A stretch of 64,000 nucleotides of DNA, from NCBI GenBank assembly GCA_004010835.2, contig CP030868.2:186001-250000 (forward strand), read 5' to 3'. A program made the translations under genes and the position numbers. The notes under the pieces were generated by a model. The model had not been told where the DNA came from. It saw nothing but the letters and a program-made list of their open reading frames with translations, and made no database searches. Every line of letters starts with the position of its first letter. The stretch's first letter is position 1. This stretch comes from Oenococcus sp. UCMA 16435 (GTDB lineage Bacteria; Bacillota; Bacilli; Lactobacillales; Lactobacillaceae). Positions 20,401 to 30,460 of the stretch are shown here, one piece after another.

Positions 20401-21780
20401 ATTAATCGTTTGTTCCGATAAAGGAAAGCCGGGATTAATAAATTGATCAAAAGTATCTAAAACGACGCCATTCTTCATTTTAACGGCCGATAATTGAATT
20501 ATTTTATCATTGACAGCTGATAAACCAGTTGTTTCAATATCAAAAATCGTATACTGACAATCTTTTAAAATTTCATGACGGGTATTAATAGCAATCGGTT
20601 CGCCGTCTTCAACGTAATTGGCTTCCAATCCATAAATAGCTTTCACACCGGTCTTTTTTTCCGATGCTGAAGCTTCAGGAAAAGCCTGTACATCGGCATT
20701 ATCCGTAATTGCCAAAGCTTCCTGATCCCATTCAGCTGCTTGAGCAAAAAGTTCGCTAGCAGAATTAACAGCATTTAAAGCCGTCATCGTTGTGTGAGCA
20801 TGCAATTCTATTCGATGTTCCTGATTCTCAAAAACAGGATCAGAATCACTTTCCTTCTCAATTGTCTGCATATCATTAATATTTAACGAGAGCTCGCCTC
20901 CCATATAATCGTCAACTGCAACTCGACCTCTGATCTTGACCCAAAGATTAGCGGGAATATTTTTAAGAACCTCATTATCCTTCTTGCTCCTTGAAAATAC
21001 TTTGGCAGAAATAGAATTTGTATAATCGGTTATTTCAACTGTTAAAATTGCACCGCCCCGTTTGGTTTCACGATAATCCGATTTAAACAAATAGCCTTCA
21101 ACAACCACATTGTCTCCGTCATTGACTTCATCTAAAGGAACCAATTTTGTAGAATCGGCGATTGAGTTACCTAATAAAATATTTGTATGGTATTCGGGTT
21201 CAACAGCTTGGGCAACCTCGGTTGCTGATTCATGAATTTCGGCAGCCTGTGAATTTTCAAATTGTTCCTGAATCTCAGCTTGTTTTTCGGTATCAATTGT
21301 AAAAACGAAAGGAATTTCAATACCCAAAGATAAATACGCTTTAGTGATTAAATCTTTAATATTGGAAAAATAGTCAATTCCAGCTTGCGTCATTAACAAA
21401 GCTTCAATTCTTTCACCTGTATTAACAAAATTAATCCCTCTCGAAATTTCATTAGTATACGGAGTGCTATGGTCAATTAAAGCCAAAACCAAATGCCAGT
21501 ACTCGTTTAGTTCGGTGACTCCAGGAATTTGCGATACTCTAAAGGAAAGATCACAATTAATATTTTCTTCGGAAAAAGTATTTTTAGCATCTAAAATTAA
21601 GCGAGCTAGTAAAGTAGAATCCAAAAAACGATTAGTAACAAATTCAAAGACCCACTTACGCTCTTCAGGTATGACTTCCACATTGTTCAGACAGATTCCG
21701 TCTAAATGATCTATAAAACCATCGTTTCCATGACCAATCTGTGTCAAGAGTATTTGTAGTTTAGAATAATTTTCAGGCAT
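17467..21780 (-). CDS. polC: DNA polymerase III PolC (Gram-positive type)
   Basis: Main replicative polymerase with built-in proofreading. 1437 residues, normal for PolC. In order: N-terminal domains, OB fold (around VEGYLFKSDYRETKRGG), split PHP domain with an intact HAHT, DEDDh exonuclease (IFDIETTGL and HHHRAIDDSTATG), palm with VPDIDLNFSGD, and the C-terminal helix-hairpin-helix segment (QGLGDNVAKAIV). Follows proS by 5 nt, so they share a transcript. Together with dnaE at the left edge, this gives the two-polymerase set of low-GC Gram-positives. Confidence 0.97.
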   Translation of the reverse strand: MPENYSKLQILLTQIGHGNDGFIDHLDGICLNNVEVIPEERKWVFEFVTNRFLDSTLLARLILDAKNTFSEENINCDLSFRVSQIPGVTELNEYWHLVLALIDHSTPYTNEISRGINFVNTGERIEALLMTQAGIDYFSNIKDLITKAYLSLGIEIPFVFTIDTEKQAEIQEQFENSQAAEIHESATEVAQAVEPEYHTNILLGNSIADSTKLVPLDEVNDGDNVVVEGYLFKSDYRETKRGGAILTVEITDYTNSISAKVFSRSKKDNEVLKNIPANLWVKIRGRVAVDDYMGGELSLNINDMQTIEKESDSDPVFENQEHRIELHAHTTMTALNAVNSASELFAQAAEWDQEALAITDNADVQAFPEASASEKKTGVKAIYGLEANYVEDGEPIAINTRHEILKDCQYTIFDIETTGLSAVNDKIIQLSAVKMKNGVVLDTFDQFINPGFPLSEQTINLTGITDDLVKDSKPEAEVLKMFQQFYTGTILAGHNVIKFDYGFVNHALAVHKMSKINALVIDTLNLARWLYPNFGRYTLDFLSKKFSVNLEHHHRAIDDSTATGLLLHIFLKEAEENYNVVYDEQLNEHTDDHESWRQTRPTHLSILVKNQTGLKNLYKLVSESNINYHYRVSRVPKSLLTKYRNGLLIGSGDVGGNLFDTLAREGIDKAIELADSINYDYIEVQPLENYQPRIESGFIKDQQVLEELIKQYVKLAELLELPLVVTGDVHYLTEKDRIYRTILLNSKIARSAAAGETRYTLADLSMKKTQHLLDEFAFLGKEKAYEIVVKNSHKISQMVDDVQPLKKGLSTPKIEGSEDILRRKTFTRAKEMYGNPLPDLIQKRLDRELNAIIGNGYAVIYVISQRLVDKSNKDGYIVGSRGSVGSSLVATMMGITEVNPLPPHYRSISGNYTEFVEDANVSSGFDLPEKQNPVDGTTLIGDGQNIPFETFLGFKGDKVPDIDLNFSGDYQPIAHNYTKVMFGENNVFRAGTIGTVAEKTAYGMVKNYEEANDVHYRKAEEDRLSNGITGVKRTTGQHAGGIIIIPSDHDVYDFTPIQYPADDVKSNWKTTHLDYHSIHDNVLKMDILGHDDPTLLRALQDMSGIDPKTVPVNDPGVLSLFTSTKALHVTEDEIMSNTGTLGIPEFGTNFVRGMLEQTKPHNFGELLQISGLSHGTNVWNGNADELIKNGQANIGTVIGTRDKIMTDLMSFGLESSDAFQIMEKVRKGKGISPEHMEILKSHPKVPNWYIDSMLKIQYMFPRAHAAAYVMSALRIAFFKVYFPAIYYAAYFSVRAKDKTIDAVGITQGKMKVQALVKSYRSRYNDLNKEESKTLAIYEIANEAWQRGIEFKMVDLYKSEAFDWKIDGNQIILPFVALQGLGDNVAKAIVAARAEHEFISKEDLAKRGSVNKTLIDFMDQNHMLDGMTDANQMDLFAI

Positions 21781-21785
21781 TGATT

Positions 21786-23498
21786 CTATTTTAATTCATT
21801 AAACTTATCTTTTAAAAAAGCAACAAGGTTATCTGCCGAAACATCATTCGTATTTTCTTGACTTCTAGCCTTAACCTCAACGATTCGCTGATCTGCTTGT
21901 CGTCCAACGACAATTCGAATTGGAATTCCAATTAAGTCGGAGTCGGCAAATTTAACCCCCGGTCGTTCTTTTCTATCATCTACAAGAACTTCAAAACCGG
22001 AATCCTCCAAGTTCTTCTCAATTTGATTAGTCAAATTTATTTGACTATCAATTTTTGTATTCATCGTTATTAAGTGAATATCAAAAGGAGCAACAGCTTT
22101 AGGCCAAACAAGACCCTTAGAATCATTCGACTGTTCAGCGATCGCAGATAGCAAACGAGAAATGCCAATTCCATAGCACCCCATGATGATATCACTTAAT
22201 TTTCCTGTTTCATTTTGAATCTGCCCGCCCATTTTGCTTGAATAAAATGTACCAAGCTTGAAAATATGACCAATTTCGATTCCTTTCGTGAAAATAAGTT
22301 CGCCTTGGCCGTCAGGAGAAAGAGAGCCTTTTTTAACTGTCAAAAAGTCCCCTATCTCAAATTTTTTTAAGTCGCGATCAAGATTAAAATTTGCATAGTG
22401 TTGGCCATCTCGGTTAGATCCAACGAACCAATTAGCCTCATTTTGAAGAGTTCTATCAACCAAGATTCTAGTATCTTGGTTTTCAAAGCCTATAGGGCCA
22501 AGTGAACCAAAATGAGCTCCAAAAATTTTAAATACCTCTTCCTCACCTGCTTCTGACAAGTGCTTGGCATCCAGAAAATTTTTGACCTTTATTTCATTAA
22601 CATCATAATCTCCAGGTAATATAACAGCGACTAATTTTTCATCAGCCTTAAAAACGATGCATTTAGCAATTTTATGTATTGGAACATGAAGATAATTCGC
22701 ATCATCTGCAACCGTTTTTGTATTTGGAGTATCAACCAGAGCAAGTGGCTTGTTCTCTTCATTTGGACTTTTTTTCTCAAAGAATTCTTGAGCCATTTCG
22801 ATATTAGCGGCATACTTTCCAGTATCTGAATAAGCAATGATATCTTCACCAGTTGGTGCAATTGCCTGAAATTCCGCAGAGTCTTTTCCACCCATCGATC
22901 CCGAATCAGCAATAATTTCACGATAATTTAAACCAATACGATTGAAAATCCGTTTGTAAGCAGATTCAATTAAATCGTAAGCCTGGTCTAAACCTTTTTG
23001 ATCTGCAGAAAATGAATAAGCATCCTTCATAATGAATTCTCGTCCACGAAGCAAACCATTTTTTGGACGCAATTCATCACGAAATTTTTGTTGAATTTGA
23101 TAGAGAATCAAAGGCAATTTTTTGTAAGATTTAATTTCATCGGATATTATCCTTGTGAAAGTTTCCTCATGTGTCGGAGCCATAATGAACTCCCGATCGT
23201 GTCTATCTTTTAATTGATACATCTGCGGACCATAAGTATAAAAACGACCTGATTCCTTCCATAATTCAGAAGGAATCATTTCAGGCATCAACATTTCGTT
23301 GGCGTCGATTCGATTCATTTCTTCTCTAATGATCAATTCTATCTTGTTTATAATTCGATTAGCAAGTGGAAGATAAGCATATATTCCTCCAGCAACCTGA
23401 CGAATAAAGCCAGCCCGCAACATGAAAATATGACTCTTAACTTGGGCTTCTGCTGGAACTTCCTTTTCAGTTGGAATAAAAAATTTTGATTGTTTCAT
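21786..23498 (-). CDS. proS: Prolyl-tRNA synthetase (bacterial type, with editing insert)
   Basis: Class II aminoacyl-tRNA synthetase charging tRNA-Pro. 570 residues: motif 1 region ([21 protein letters not shown]), motif 2 ([21 protein letters not shown]), a YbaK-like INS editing domain in the middle (about 225-390), motif 3 ([18 protein letters not shown]) and the anticodon-binding domain. Placed between rseP and polC, the standard Firmicute order. No T-box is present; it depends on the operon. Confidence 0.97.
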   Translation of the reverse strand: MKQSKFFIPTEKEVPAEAQVKSHIFMLRAGFIRQVAGGIYAYLPLANRIINKIELIIREEMNRIDANEMLMPEMIPSELWKESGRFYTYGPQMYQLKDRHDREFIMAPTHEETFTRIISDEIKSYKKLPLILYQIQQKFRDELRPKNGLLRGREFIMKDAYSFSADQKGLDQAYDLIESAYKRIFNRIGLNYREIIADSGSMGGKDSAEFQAIAPTGEDIIAYSDTGKYAANIEMAQEFFEKKSPNEENKPLALVDTPNTKTVADDANYLHVPIHKIAKCIVFKADEKLVAVILPGDYDVNEIKVKNFLDAKHLSEAGEEEVFKIFGAHFGSLGPIGFENQDTRILVDRTLQNEANWFVGSNRDGQHYANFNLDRDLKKFEIGDFLTVKKGSLSPDGQGELIFTKGIEIGHIFKLGTFYSSKMGGQIQNETGKLSDIIMGCYGIGISRLLSAIAEQSNDSKGLVWPKAVAPFDIHLITMNTKIDSQINLTNQIEKNLEDSGFEVLVDDRKERPGVKFADSDLIGIPIRIVVGRQADQRIVEVKARSQENTNDVSADNLVAFLKDKFNELK

Positions 23499-23502
23499 TT
23501 TT

Positions 23503-24768
23503 TCACCTTAGTAAATCATTAATCGTAACTGCAATCATTAACAAAATCATAAATGCAACGCCAACAAGCATTACCCCTTGATTAACCTTTTCGGATAAGG
23601 GTTTGTGACGAACAGCCTGAATTAGATTTAACAAAATTTTCCCTCCATCAAGAACCGGTATCGGAATTAAATTAAAAATACCAATATTCAGACTTAGAAA
23701 AGCTGTTAAACTAACAAGACTTAAAAATCCGTCCGCTGTAGCTGTACTTGTCGTTTTGGCAATTGCTACCGGTCCTCCAAGCTGATTAAGACTAGGGTGA
23801 GCAATTAAATGAGCAAGTGCCAACCAAATAGTTGTTGCGCTGCCGAAAAAACTCGAAAAACCATACTTAATTCGATTAGCAAAACCAGTTGTTGTGTTTT
23901 GCTCGACACCAATTAAGTAATGAGTTTCCCCTGCTTCGACGGCTTTTTTTGGTTTAATCGTGACTGTTCTGGTTTTATTATTACGCCGATATGAAACTTT
24001 CATTGATTTGTCACCAATGTTTTCAATAACTGTTGTTAATTGATCCCAATTGGATATCTTTTTCGAATCGACCTTTGTGATTACATCACCTTTTTTTAAG
24101 CCTTGTTTCATCGCAGGATAATTTTTAATTGGATTAATTTGTGAATTCGAGACCGGAACCTTGACAAGCGAAAAAGCCAGCGCGAAAAACAAAACGAAGG
24201 CTAGAACAAAATTCATGAAGGGCCCTGCGAAATTAACCAATATTTGCTTCCAAAGAGAGATATTAGGTAATTGACGATCCTTTGGAGCAATTTGAATAAT
24301 TCGATCTTCTCCAGCTCTAACTTTAGTGTCGGAAGCTAATTTAAATTGAAGTTCCTGTTTTGTTTCTTCGTCTATTACTCCACCAATGGACAATTTATCG
24401 CTAATGTCAATAGAGCTGATTCTTATTAGTTGCTCATTACTTGTAACGGGGTCTTCAGATATATCGATAAAATTAACTGTGTTCTGATTTGAAAACTTAA
24501 TTTTAACGACTTTTCCTGGTCTTAGTTCGTTTAAATATTCGTTGTCCTGGTCAGCACCAGCCATCAAAACATATCCGCCAACAGGCAAAATTCTGACAAC
24601 ATAATTCGTGCCATTCTTATTAGTGCCAAAAATCTTTGGACCCATGCCAATTGAGAACTCGTAAACAACGACACCGAATTTTTTTGCAACAAAAAAATGA
24701 CCAAACTCATGAATTGTTACAATGACTCCAAAAACGATAATAAAAGCAATAATCGAAGCAAAATTCAT
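23503..24768 (-). CDS. rseP: RIP-family intramembrane zinc metalloprotease (RseP/RasP)
   Basis: Site-2 protease that cuts anti-sigma factors and signal-peptide remnants inside the membrane. 421 residues. Active-site motif HEFGHF in the first transmembrane segment, a PDZ domain around residues 215-275 ([19 protein letters not shown]), and the second metal motif [12 protein letters not shown] near the C-terminus. Starts 1 nt into the cdsA stop. No dxr gene lies between it and cdsA, which fits isoprenoid synthesis by mevalonate (see mvaS). Confidence 0.95.
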   Translation of the reverse strand: MNFASIIAFIIVFGVIVTIHEFGHFFVAKKFGVVVYEFSIGMGPKIFGTNKNGTNYVVRILPVGGYVLMAGADQDNEYLNELRPGKVVKIKFSNQNTVNFIDISEDPVTSNEQLIRISSIDISDKLSIGGVIDEETKQELQFKLASDTKVRAGEDRIIQIAPKDRQLPNISLWKQILVNFAGPFMNFVLAFVLFFALAFSLVKVPVSNSQINPIKNYPAMKQGLKKGDVITKVDSKKISNWDQLTTVIENIGDKSMKVSYRRNNKTRTVTIKPKKAVEAGETHYLIGVEQNTTTGFANRIKYGFSSFFGSATTIWLALAHLIAHPSLNQLGGPVAIAKTTSTATADGFLSLVSLTAFLSLNIGIFNLIPIPVLDGGKILLNLIQAVRHKPLSEKVNQGVMLVGVAFMILLMIAVTINDLLR

Positions 24769-25565
24769 TAAGTCAACCCCATTAAGACCAGCAACGGCAT
24801 CACGACAAGCATAGAGTCAAAACGATCTAAAATACCGCCGTGTCCCGGGAGCATATTTCCGGAATCTTTAACACCGTAAAAACGTTTAAAAGCAGATTCA
24901 ATTAAATCGCCAAACTGTCCAGCAATCGACAAAAATATTGTAACGATAATAAGTTCAAACGGATTAAATTCCGGAGCAAAATTAGTAACTAATGCAAACA
25001 TAACCCCAGCAAGGCTCGCAATCAAAGTTCCACCAATAGATCCTTCCCAAGTTTTATTTGGGCTGATTCGGGGAATTAATTTGTGTTTTCCAAATTTGCG
25101 ACCAATAATATAGGCAAAGCTATCTGTTAACCAAACTATTATTAATCCAAAAACAAAAGCAAGCCATTCATTGGCACGAGCCTGAAGAAAAAAATGAAAA
25201 CCAAATCCTATGTACAAAACCCCTAGAACTAGAGAACCAGCATCGTCAAAAGTCAACTTATTATTTGACAATACTGTCACAATGAGCATCAACAAAATAA
25301 AAAAATAAATCAAACTTTTCTTGTTTAAAAACATTTGTGCAGGCAAAGATACCCAAAAGATATTCGGAAGAATCGTAACAATAACAGCTAGAAAAGAAAT
25401 CAACGCTTCAAAACTAACTAGCAAGCGTTTTTTCATAAATAATAGTTCCCCAACGGAAATTAGCCCCAAAAATGACATCAAAAGTGTCAAGGGAATCCCA
25501 CCGATAACAACGAAAGGAATAAAAATTATTAACGCAATGATGCCCGTAATTACTCGTGTTTTCAT
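24768..25565 (-). CDS. cdsA: Phosphatidate cytidylyltransferase
   Basis: Integral membrane enzyme making CDP-diacylglycerol from phosphatidate and CTP for phosphatidylglycerol and cardiolipin. 265 residues, about eight hydrophobic helices. The family signature at the C-terminus is present (FGDLIESAFKR then DSGNMLPGHGGILDRFDS), as is RISPNKTWEGSIGG. Overlaps uppS by 4 nt and rseP by 1 nt. Confidence 0.95.
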   Translation of the reverse strand: MKTRVITGIIALIIFIPFVVIGGIPLTLLMSFLGLISVGELLFMKKRLLVSFEALISFLAVIVTILPNIFWVSLPAQMFLNKKSLIYFFILLMLIVTVLSNNKLTFDDAGSLVLGVLYIGFGFHFFLQARANEWLAFVFGLIIVWLTDSFAYIIGRKFGKHKLIPRISPNKTWEGSIGGTLIASLAGVMFALVTNFAPEFNPFELIIVTIFLSIAGQFGDLIESAFKRFYGVKDSGNMLPGHGGILDRFDSMLVVMPLLVLMGLT

Positions 25566-26326
25566 GATTCTCTTATCTTACCAAAACGACGGTCGCGATT
25601 ACCATAAGCTGCTAAAGCTTCTTCCAAATCTTCAGCAGTATAATCAGGCCAAAGTTTTGGTGAGAAATAAAACTCCGAATAAGCCGACTGCCACAACAAA
25701 AAATTACTGATTCTCTGTTCTCCAGAAGTACGGATAATAAGATCAGGATTGGCTTTATCCGATAAAACACTGGTTAATAAATTACTCTGAAAAAGCCGCT
25801 CGTCAATATCTTCAATCTTGATGTCTCCGTGTAAAGCTTGATTAACAATAGATTTAGTAGCATCGACAATTTCTGTACGTCCACCATAATTAATCGCAAA
25901 ATTCAAAATTAAGCCAGTGTTGTTTTTCGTATCCTTGGCAGCTCTTAAAAATGCTTGGCGAGTTTTTTCAGGCAAATCGTCAATTTCGCCAATTGCTTCA
26001 ACCTTAATATTATTTTCAATCAGTTCAGGAACAAAAGTATTGAAAAAATCAATTGGCAATTTCATCAAATAATTAACTTCATCTTGAGGACGACCCCAAT
26101 TTTCGGTAGAAAATGCAAAAAGGGTCAAAACTTTGACTCCGAGGTTGTTCGCCGCAAGAGCGATGGTTTTTACATTCTGCATACCTGCCTTATGACCAAA
26201 AATACGAGGCTTATGTTGACGTTTGGCCCAACGGCCGTTTCCATCCATAATTATTGCAACATGTTCAGGTAAGATGACCTCTAATTTTTTTTCATTTTTT
26301 GTTTTGGTCATCTTCAAGATTGCCAT
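25562..26326 (-). CDS. uppS: Isoprenyl (undecaprenyl pyrophosphate) synthase
   Basis: Cis-prenyltransferase that makes the C55 lipid carrier for cell-wall synthesis from FPP and IPP. 254 residues. Catalytic Asp in AIIMDGNGRWA; substrate and family blocks TLFAFSTENWGRP and RTSGEQRISNFLLWQSAYSE are intact. The start codon overlaps the frr stop (TAATG) with GGAG just upstream. In the operon tsf-pyrH-frr-uppS-cdsA-rseP. Confidence 0.95.
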   Translation of the reverse strand: MAILKMTKTKNEKKLEVILPEHVAIIMDGNGRWAKRQHKPRIFGHKAGMQNVKTIALAANNLGVKVLTLFAFSTENWGRPQDEVNYLMKLPIDFFNTFVPELIENNIKVEAIGEIDDLPEKTRQAFLRAAKDTKNNTGLILNFAINYGGRTEIVDATKSIVNQALHGDIKIEDIDERLFQSNLLTSVLSDKANPDLIIRTSGEQRISNFLLWQSAYSEFYFSPKLWPDYTAEDLEEALAAYGNRDRRFGKIRES

Positions 26327-26868
26327 TAAATCTCCATGAGTTCTTTTTCTTTATTATCCGCTATTCTATCAATATCTTTTATTTCAGTATCCGTCGCTTT
26401 TTGAATATCATCTTCTGTTTTATGACGTGAATCCTCGGACAAATCATTATCTTTTTTAAGATCGGCCATAAAGTCATGTCTTGTATTACGCGCAGCTACC
26501 TTTGCTTTTTCAGCTTCTGCTTTGACTTGTTTAACTAAATCTTTGCGACTATCTTCGGTGAGTTGAGGAATGATTAAACGAATCGAACTACCGTCATTTT
26601 GAGGAGTTAAACCTAAATCACTGGCAAAAATAGCTTGTTCTATTGCTTTCAAAGAAGCTTTATCATACGGAGTAATTAAAAGTACCCTTGCTTCTGGAAC
26701 TTGAACACTAGCCAACTGGTTTAGAGGAGTTGGGGCCCCATAATATTCAACTTGTATTCTGTTTAAAATATTCGGATTGGCGCGCCCTGCACGAATATTA
26801 ATTAATTCATTTTGAAAAGCCTTGCTGACTTTCCCCATTCTTTCTTTGACTTCTTTTAGATCAATCAT
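26326..26868 (-). CDS. frr: Ribosome recycling factor
   Basis: Splits post-termination ribosomes together with EF-G. 180 residues, a few shorter than the usual 185. Family blocks INIRAGRANPNILNRI, YYGAPTPLNQLASVQVPEAR and the C-terminal charged helix are present. Overlaps pyrH by 1 nt and uppS by 1 nt. Confidence 0.95.
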   Translation of the reverse strand: MIDLKEVKERMGKVSKAFQNELINIRAGRANPNILNRIQVEYYGAPTPLNQLASVQVPEARVLLITPYDKASLKAIEQAIFASDLGLTPQNDGSSIRLIIPQLTEDSRKDLVKQVKAEAEKAKVAARNTRHDFMADLKKDNDLSEDSRHKTEDDIQKATDTEIKDIDRIADNKEKELMEI

Positions 26869-27611
26869 TATTTTGACCCCTTAATAACTGTACCAATATC
26901 TTGGCCTTCAATCGCTCTTTGAATATTTCCAGCTTCGTTAAGATTGAAAACAACTAACGGCATATCGGTATCCTTAGCCATAGCCCCAGCGGTTGAATCC
27001 ATAACTTTTAAATCTTTGCGCAATACTTCGTCGTACGTCAACTCAGCAAATTTAATTGCTTCGTTGTTTTTTCTTGGATCAGAATCATAGACTCCATCAA
27101 CACCATTTTTACCCATCAGGATAGCATCAGCATTTATTTCAGCAGCGCGAAGTGCCGCTGTAGTATCAGTTGAAAAGTATGGAGAACCAGTTCCAGCACC
27201 AAATATAACAATACGTCCCTTTTCCAAATGACGTATCGCGCGACCACGGATATATGGTTCAGCTATTTGACGCATTTCAATCGCCGTTAAAACACGCGTA
27301 ACGACACCAGCTTGTTCAAGCGCATCTGCTAGTGACAAAGCATTCATAACGGTTCCGAGCATACCAATATAATCAGCTCTAGCACGATCCATTCCAGCTT
27401 TTGCTGCTGGTTCCCCACGCCACAAATTGCCACCGCCATTAACAATTGCGATTTGGACCTGCGGATAGGTTCGTTTTATTTCAGCTAATTCGTTTGCAAC
27501 CCGCTTAACAGTCATTAAATCAATGCCACTTCCGCCGGCGCCGGCCAATGCTTCTCCTGATAACTTTAATAAAACACGATGAAATTTAATCTCAGTCATA
27601 GACTTACTCAT
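26868..27611 (-). CDS. pyrH: UMP kinase
   Basis: Hexameric bacterial uridylate kinase converting UMP to UDP, belonging to the amino-acid-kinase fold. 247 residues: [24 protein letters not shown] and the [17 protein letters not shown] end. The frame starts within the tsf stop region; a second ATG at 27599 with a GAG upstream is an alternative start and would remove four residues. Confidence 0.95.
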   Translation of the reverse strand: MSKSMTEIKFHRVLLKLSGEALAGAGGSGIDLMTVKRVANELAEIKRTYPQVQIAIVNGGGNLWRGEPAAKAGMDRARADYIGMLGTVMNALSLADALEQAGVVTRVLTAIEMRQIAEPYIRGRAIRHLEKGRIVIFGAGTGSPYFSTDTTAALRAAEINADAILMGKNGVDGVYDSDPRKNNEAIKFAELTYDEVLRKDLKVMDSTAGAMAKDTDMPLVVFNLNEAGNIQRAIEGQDIGTVIKGSK

Positions 27612-28482
27612 TGATTTGTTTAGCCACTTCGTCAGCTAAATTGCTTTCCTGCTTCTCGATCCCTTCGCCAACTTGGTAACGGACAAATGATTTGATAGTA
27701 GCACCCTGTTTTTTCAAATATTCAGCAACACTTTCACCATCGCCTTTAACAAATGGCTGGTTCAACAAAGCAAGTTCATCGAGAAACTTTCCTAAACGAC
27801 CCTCGACAATTTTTTCCTTGATATTATCAGGTTTATTGCCAAGATCATCGGCCTTCATTTGAATTGCCTTTTCATGAGCTGCAACATCTGCTGGAACATC
27901 TTCTCTGCTCAAGTATTTTGGCGCTATCGCAGCAATGTGCATTGCAATATCTTTAGCGGTCACAGAATCGCTATTCTCAAGAAGAGTAATAACAGAAATT
28001 TGTCCTCCCATATGCGAGTAAATTCCAAATGTCTGATTATCATTTTTTTCAACAACATTGAAACGCCGTAAAGTTATTTTTTCGCCAGTATGAGCCGATG
28101 TTTGAACGATTTGATCATTTAGAGTTCCCTCGTCAACTGGTATGGCTAAAGCGGATTTTAAATCAACCGGTTTATGCTTAAGAATTACTTTTGCTGTCAA
28201 ATGGAGTAAATCCAAAAATTTTTCATTGCTGGCAACAAAGTCTGTTTCGGAATTCAATTCAATAATTGCAGCAGTATTTCCCTCTTCAACAACATCAGTC
28301 ATTCCTTCAGCAGCAACACGATCAGCTTTTTTAGCAGCTTTAGCAACACCGCGTTCCTTTAAAACATCAATTGCCTTTTCCATATCGCCATTAGTTTCTA
28401 CTAAGGCTTTTTTTGCATCCATTATTCCTGCGCTTGTCTTTTCACGCAATTCTTTAACTAGTGCAGCAGTTATTTGTGCCAT
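27604..28482 (-). CDS. tsf: Elongation factor Ts
   Basis: Guanine-nucleotide exchange factor for EF-Tu. 292 residues; N-terminal UBA-like domain ([19 protein letters not shown]), core [13 protein letters not shown], and the C-terminal dimerisation part. It follows rpsB after a short gap containing an internal terminator, so it probably receives only part of the rpsB transcription. Confidence 0.96.
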   Translation of the reverse strand: MAQITAALVKELREKTSAGIMDAKKALVETNGDMEKAIDVLKERGVAKAAKKADRVAAEGMTDVVEEGNTAAIIELNSETDFVASNEKFLDLLHLTAKVILKHKPVDLKSALAIPVDEGTLNDQIVQTSAHTGEKITLRRFNVVEKNDNQTFGIYSHMGGQISVITLLENSDSVTAKDIAMHIAAIAPKYLSREDVPADVAAHEKAIQMKADDLGNKPDNIKEKIVEGRLGKFLDELALLNQPFVKGDGESVAEYLKKQGATIKSFVRYQVGEGIEKQESNLADEVAKQINE

Positions 28483-28493
28483 TTCTTACCTCA

Positions 28494-28519
28494 CAAAAAA
28501 TCGCCTAAACAGGCGATAT
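28494..28519 (-). terminator. Internal terminator between rpsB and tsf
   Basis: 6-bp stem ATCGCC / GGCGAT (28500-28505 with 28512-28517), 6-nt loop, then six T on the minus strand. It probably sets a lower level of tsf relative to rpsB. Confidence 0.75.
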
Positions 28520-28532
28520 TATTTTAGTCGTT

Positions 28533-29315
28533 TTATGCTTCTCGGTTTTCGTTATTTGACGCTTCTTCAAAATCTCCTTCGCCATTGGTAGTATCGGCAA
28601 AAGTTTTTTCCGCCGAATCTTCACCAGCATCCTGTCCTTGGCGACCTTCAATAATAGCATCGGCCATTTTTGAAGTAATTAATTTAACCGCACGGATTGC
28701 ATCATCGTTTGCAGGAATCTTGACATCAACTAAATCGGGATTTCCATTGGTGTCAATCATTGCAACAACCGGAATATTCAAAGTGCGAGCCTCTTTAACA
28801 GCTATTTCTTCTGTCTTCGAGTCAACAACGAACATAACATCAGGAATGTCTTCCATGTCTGCAATTCCGCCAAGGAACTTTTCCAACTTCGCTTTTTGTT
28901 TACCGAGCTGAGAGGCCTCTTTTTTTGGAAGCTTATCAAAACTGCCATCTTCTTCAGCTGCACGGAGTTCCTTCAACTTATTAATACGAGTCTTGATTGT
29001 GTTCCAGTTTGTTAATGTACCACCCAACCAGCGATGATTCACATAAGCAACTCCAGCACGTTTTGCCTCTTCTTCGATTGCTTCAGTGGCTTGTTTTTTC
29101 GTACCAACAAATAGGAAATTGGCTCCGTCTGCAGCCTCTCCTTTAACCCAGTTATAGGCATCATCTGCCATTCGTAAAGTTTTTTGTAAATCGATAATAT
29201 GAATACCATTACGGGAAGTAAATATATATTCATCCATCCGAGGATCCCAGCGACGAGTTTGATGACCAAAATGAGCGCCGGCCTCTAAAAGTTCTTTCAT
29301 TGAAATTGCAGCCAT
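28533..29315 (-). CDS. rpsB: Small ribosomal subunit protein uS2
   Basis: Protein S2 of the 30S subunit. 260 residues, starting [25 protein letters not shown]. The acidic C-terminal tail (after about 225) is typical of Gram-positive forms. Expressed from its own promoter overlapping the end of the upstream gene, with a leader of about 105 nt. Confidence 0.97.
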   Translation of the reverse strand: MAAISMKELLEAGAHFGHQTRRWDPRMDEYIFTSRNGIHIIDLQKTLRMADDAYNWVKGEAADGANFLFVGTKKQATEAIEEEAKRAGVAYVNHRWLGGTLTNWNTIKTRINKLKELRAAEEDGSFDKLPKKEASQLGKQKAKLEKFLGGIADMEDIPDVMFVVDSKTEEIAVKEARTLNIPVVAMIDTNGNPDLVDVKIPANDDAIRAVKLITSKMADAIIEGRQGQDAGEDSAEKTFADTTNGEGDFEEASNNENREA

Positions 29316-29426
29316 ATTAGGCCTCCTAATGTTTTTGTCCTCACAAAAGTTTCACATATTTCATCGACTCGATGAGCAACTGATAAAATATCCGCCTTTG
29401 TTGTGTATTGGCGAATGCCGCTTAAC

Positions 29427-29455
29427 ATTTTACCTGAAACGAACTTTGATTACAA
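29427..29455 (-). promoter_or_regulatory. Promoter of rpsB
   Basis: Minus strand TTGTAA (29455-29450), 17-nt spacer, TAAAAT (29432-29427). The -35 box overlaps the stop codon of the upstream methyltransferase gene. The start point would be near 29420, leaving an untranslated leader of about 105 nt before rpsB, which may be the site of S2 autoregulation; I could not assign a known leader fold. Confidence 0.6.
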
Positions 29456-30442
29456 GCCAATATAACGCTCCTTCTCGATCCTGGTAAAGCGTTTAAATTT
29501 GGCTTCAAAGCTTAATGCCTCACTTTTGCTAGAAAATTCTTCATGATAAACGAGTTTAAGTGGGTGATGAATTGCTGCTCTTGTGAATTTAGCCCCTTTT
29601 TTAGCCTGGTGAGTAGCAAAGCGGCGATTAACATCATCTGAAGTCCCCGCATATAAATAATTATCTGCCGTCTGGATTACATAGAAGAAGTATTTACTGT
29701 TGTGAAGAATATTGCGTAATTCTTTAGTATATTCATTTTTTTCATTGAAGATAACCATTGGTTTTTCGATACTAATCTTTGCGTTGCTTCCTTGCTTAAT
29801 CGCTTTTACCAAAACAAGCTTTGCTTCGGAATTTTTCTTTCCATAAATAAAACGTAGTTTGGAAATACCAAATCCGTTTTTAACTAGCAATTCTACAAAA
29901 TCTGCAATTCGTTCTGCACGATAAATAAAATATAATTTTCCTTTTGATTTTAAATATTTTTTGCTTTGACTAATTAAAGCTGCCAGATCAAAATTACCTT
30001 CATGACGAGCATGTGTTCTTTTTTTTGATAGATTTTTTTTAGAATAATTTTCGGAATCAAAATAAGGCGGGTTGGATACGATGATATCTAAGGAATTTAG
30101 CTGAAATACGCTGTCTAGATTATTAATATCCTGATTAATTATTTTGACCCTTTTCGTTAAATCATTTAAACCAACAGTTTTTTCTTCTATTTGTGACAAT
30201 TGAGAATCGTTTTCAATTAAAAAAACTTTTCCTGGATTTTCAACAGCGTACAGCAAACCAATAATTCCGGTTCCTGCACCAAAATCAGCTAGTAAAAGTC
30301 TTTGAGACTTGGATTTATCAACAAAAGTCGCAATCAAAAAAGCATCAATGCCAAACTTGGGCAGCTGATTGCTTTGCAGAACTTTAAGTTTTCCACCTAT
30401 TTCTTCAATTTTTTCATTAGAATTCAAACTGATTTTTGTCAT
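29450..30442 (-). CDS. TrmN6-like tRNA1(Val) A37 methyltransferase fused to a GIY-YIG domain
   Basis: 330 residues with two domains. Residues 1 to about 245 are a class I SAM methyltransferase of the TrmN6/YabB type: ADFGAGTGIIGLL (53-65) and the N6-adenine motif NPPYF (124-128). Residues 249-330 are a YazA-like GIY-YIG domain (YFFYVIQTADNYLYAGTSDDVNRRF), with the catalytic Arg context retained but the YIG written as YAG. In Bacillus yabB and yazA are separate neighbouring genes; here they are one frame. It likely modifies A37 of tRNA; the job of the nuclease-like half is unknown. Confidence 0.88.
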   Translation of the reverse strand: MTKISLNSNEKIEEIGGKLKVLQSNQLPKFGIDAFLIATFVDKSKSQRLLLADFGAGTGIIGLLYAVENPGKVFLIENDSQLSQIEEKTVGLNDLTKRVKIINQDINNLDSVFQLNSLDIIVSNPPYFDSENYSKKNLSKKRTHARHEGNFDLAALISQSKKYLKSKGKLYFIYRAERIADFVELLVKNGFGISKLRFIYGKKNSEAKLVLVKAIKQGSNAKISIEKPMVIFNEKNEYTKELRNILHNSKYFFYVIQTADNYLYAGTSDDVNRRFATHQAKKGAKFTRAAIHHPLKLVYHEEFSSKSEALSFEAKFKRFTRIEKERYIGL

Positions 30443-30460
30443 TTTTATATAATGATAGAC

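Noticed and set aside
28142-28591. 149-codon open frame antisense to tsf
   Set aside because: Fully inside tsf/rpsB on the other strand; translation shows no family features and it is a codon-bias shadow.
30302-30460. Long upstream extension of plsC
   Set aside because: The extra 53 codons are antisense to the TrmN6 gene and unlike PlsC; the family N-terminus fits the start near 30452-30461.
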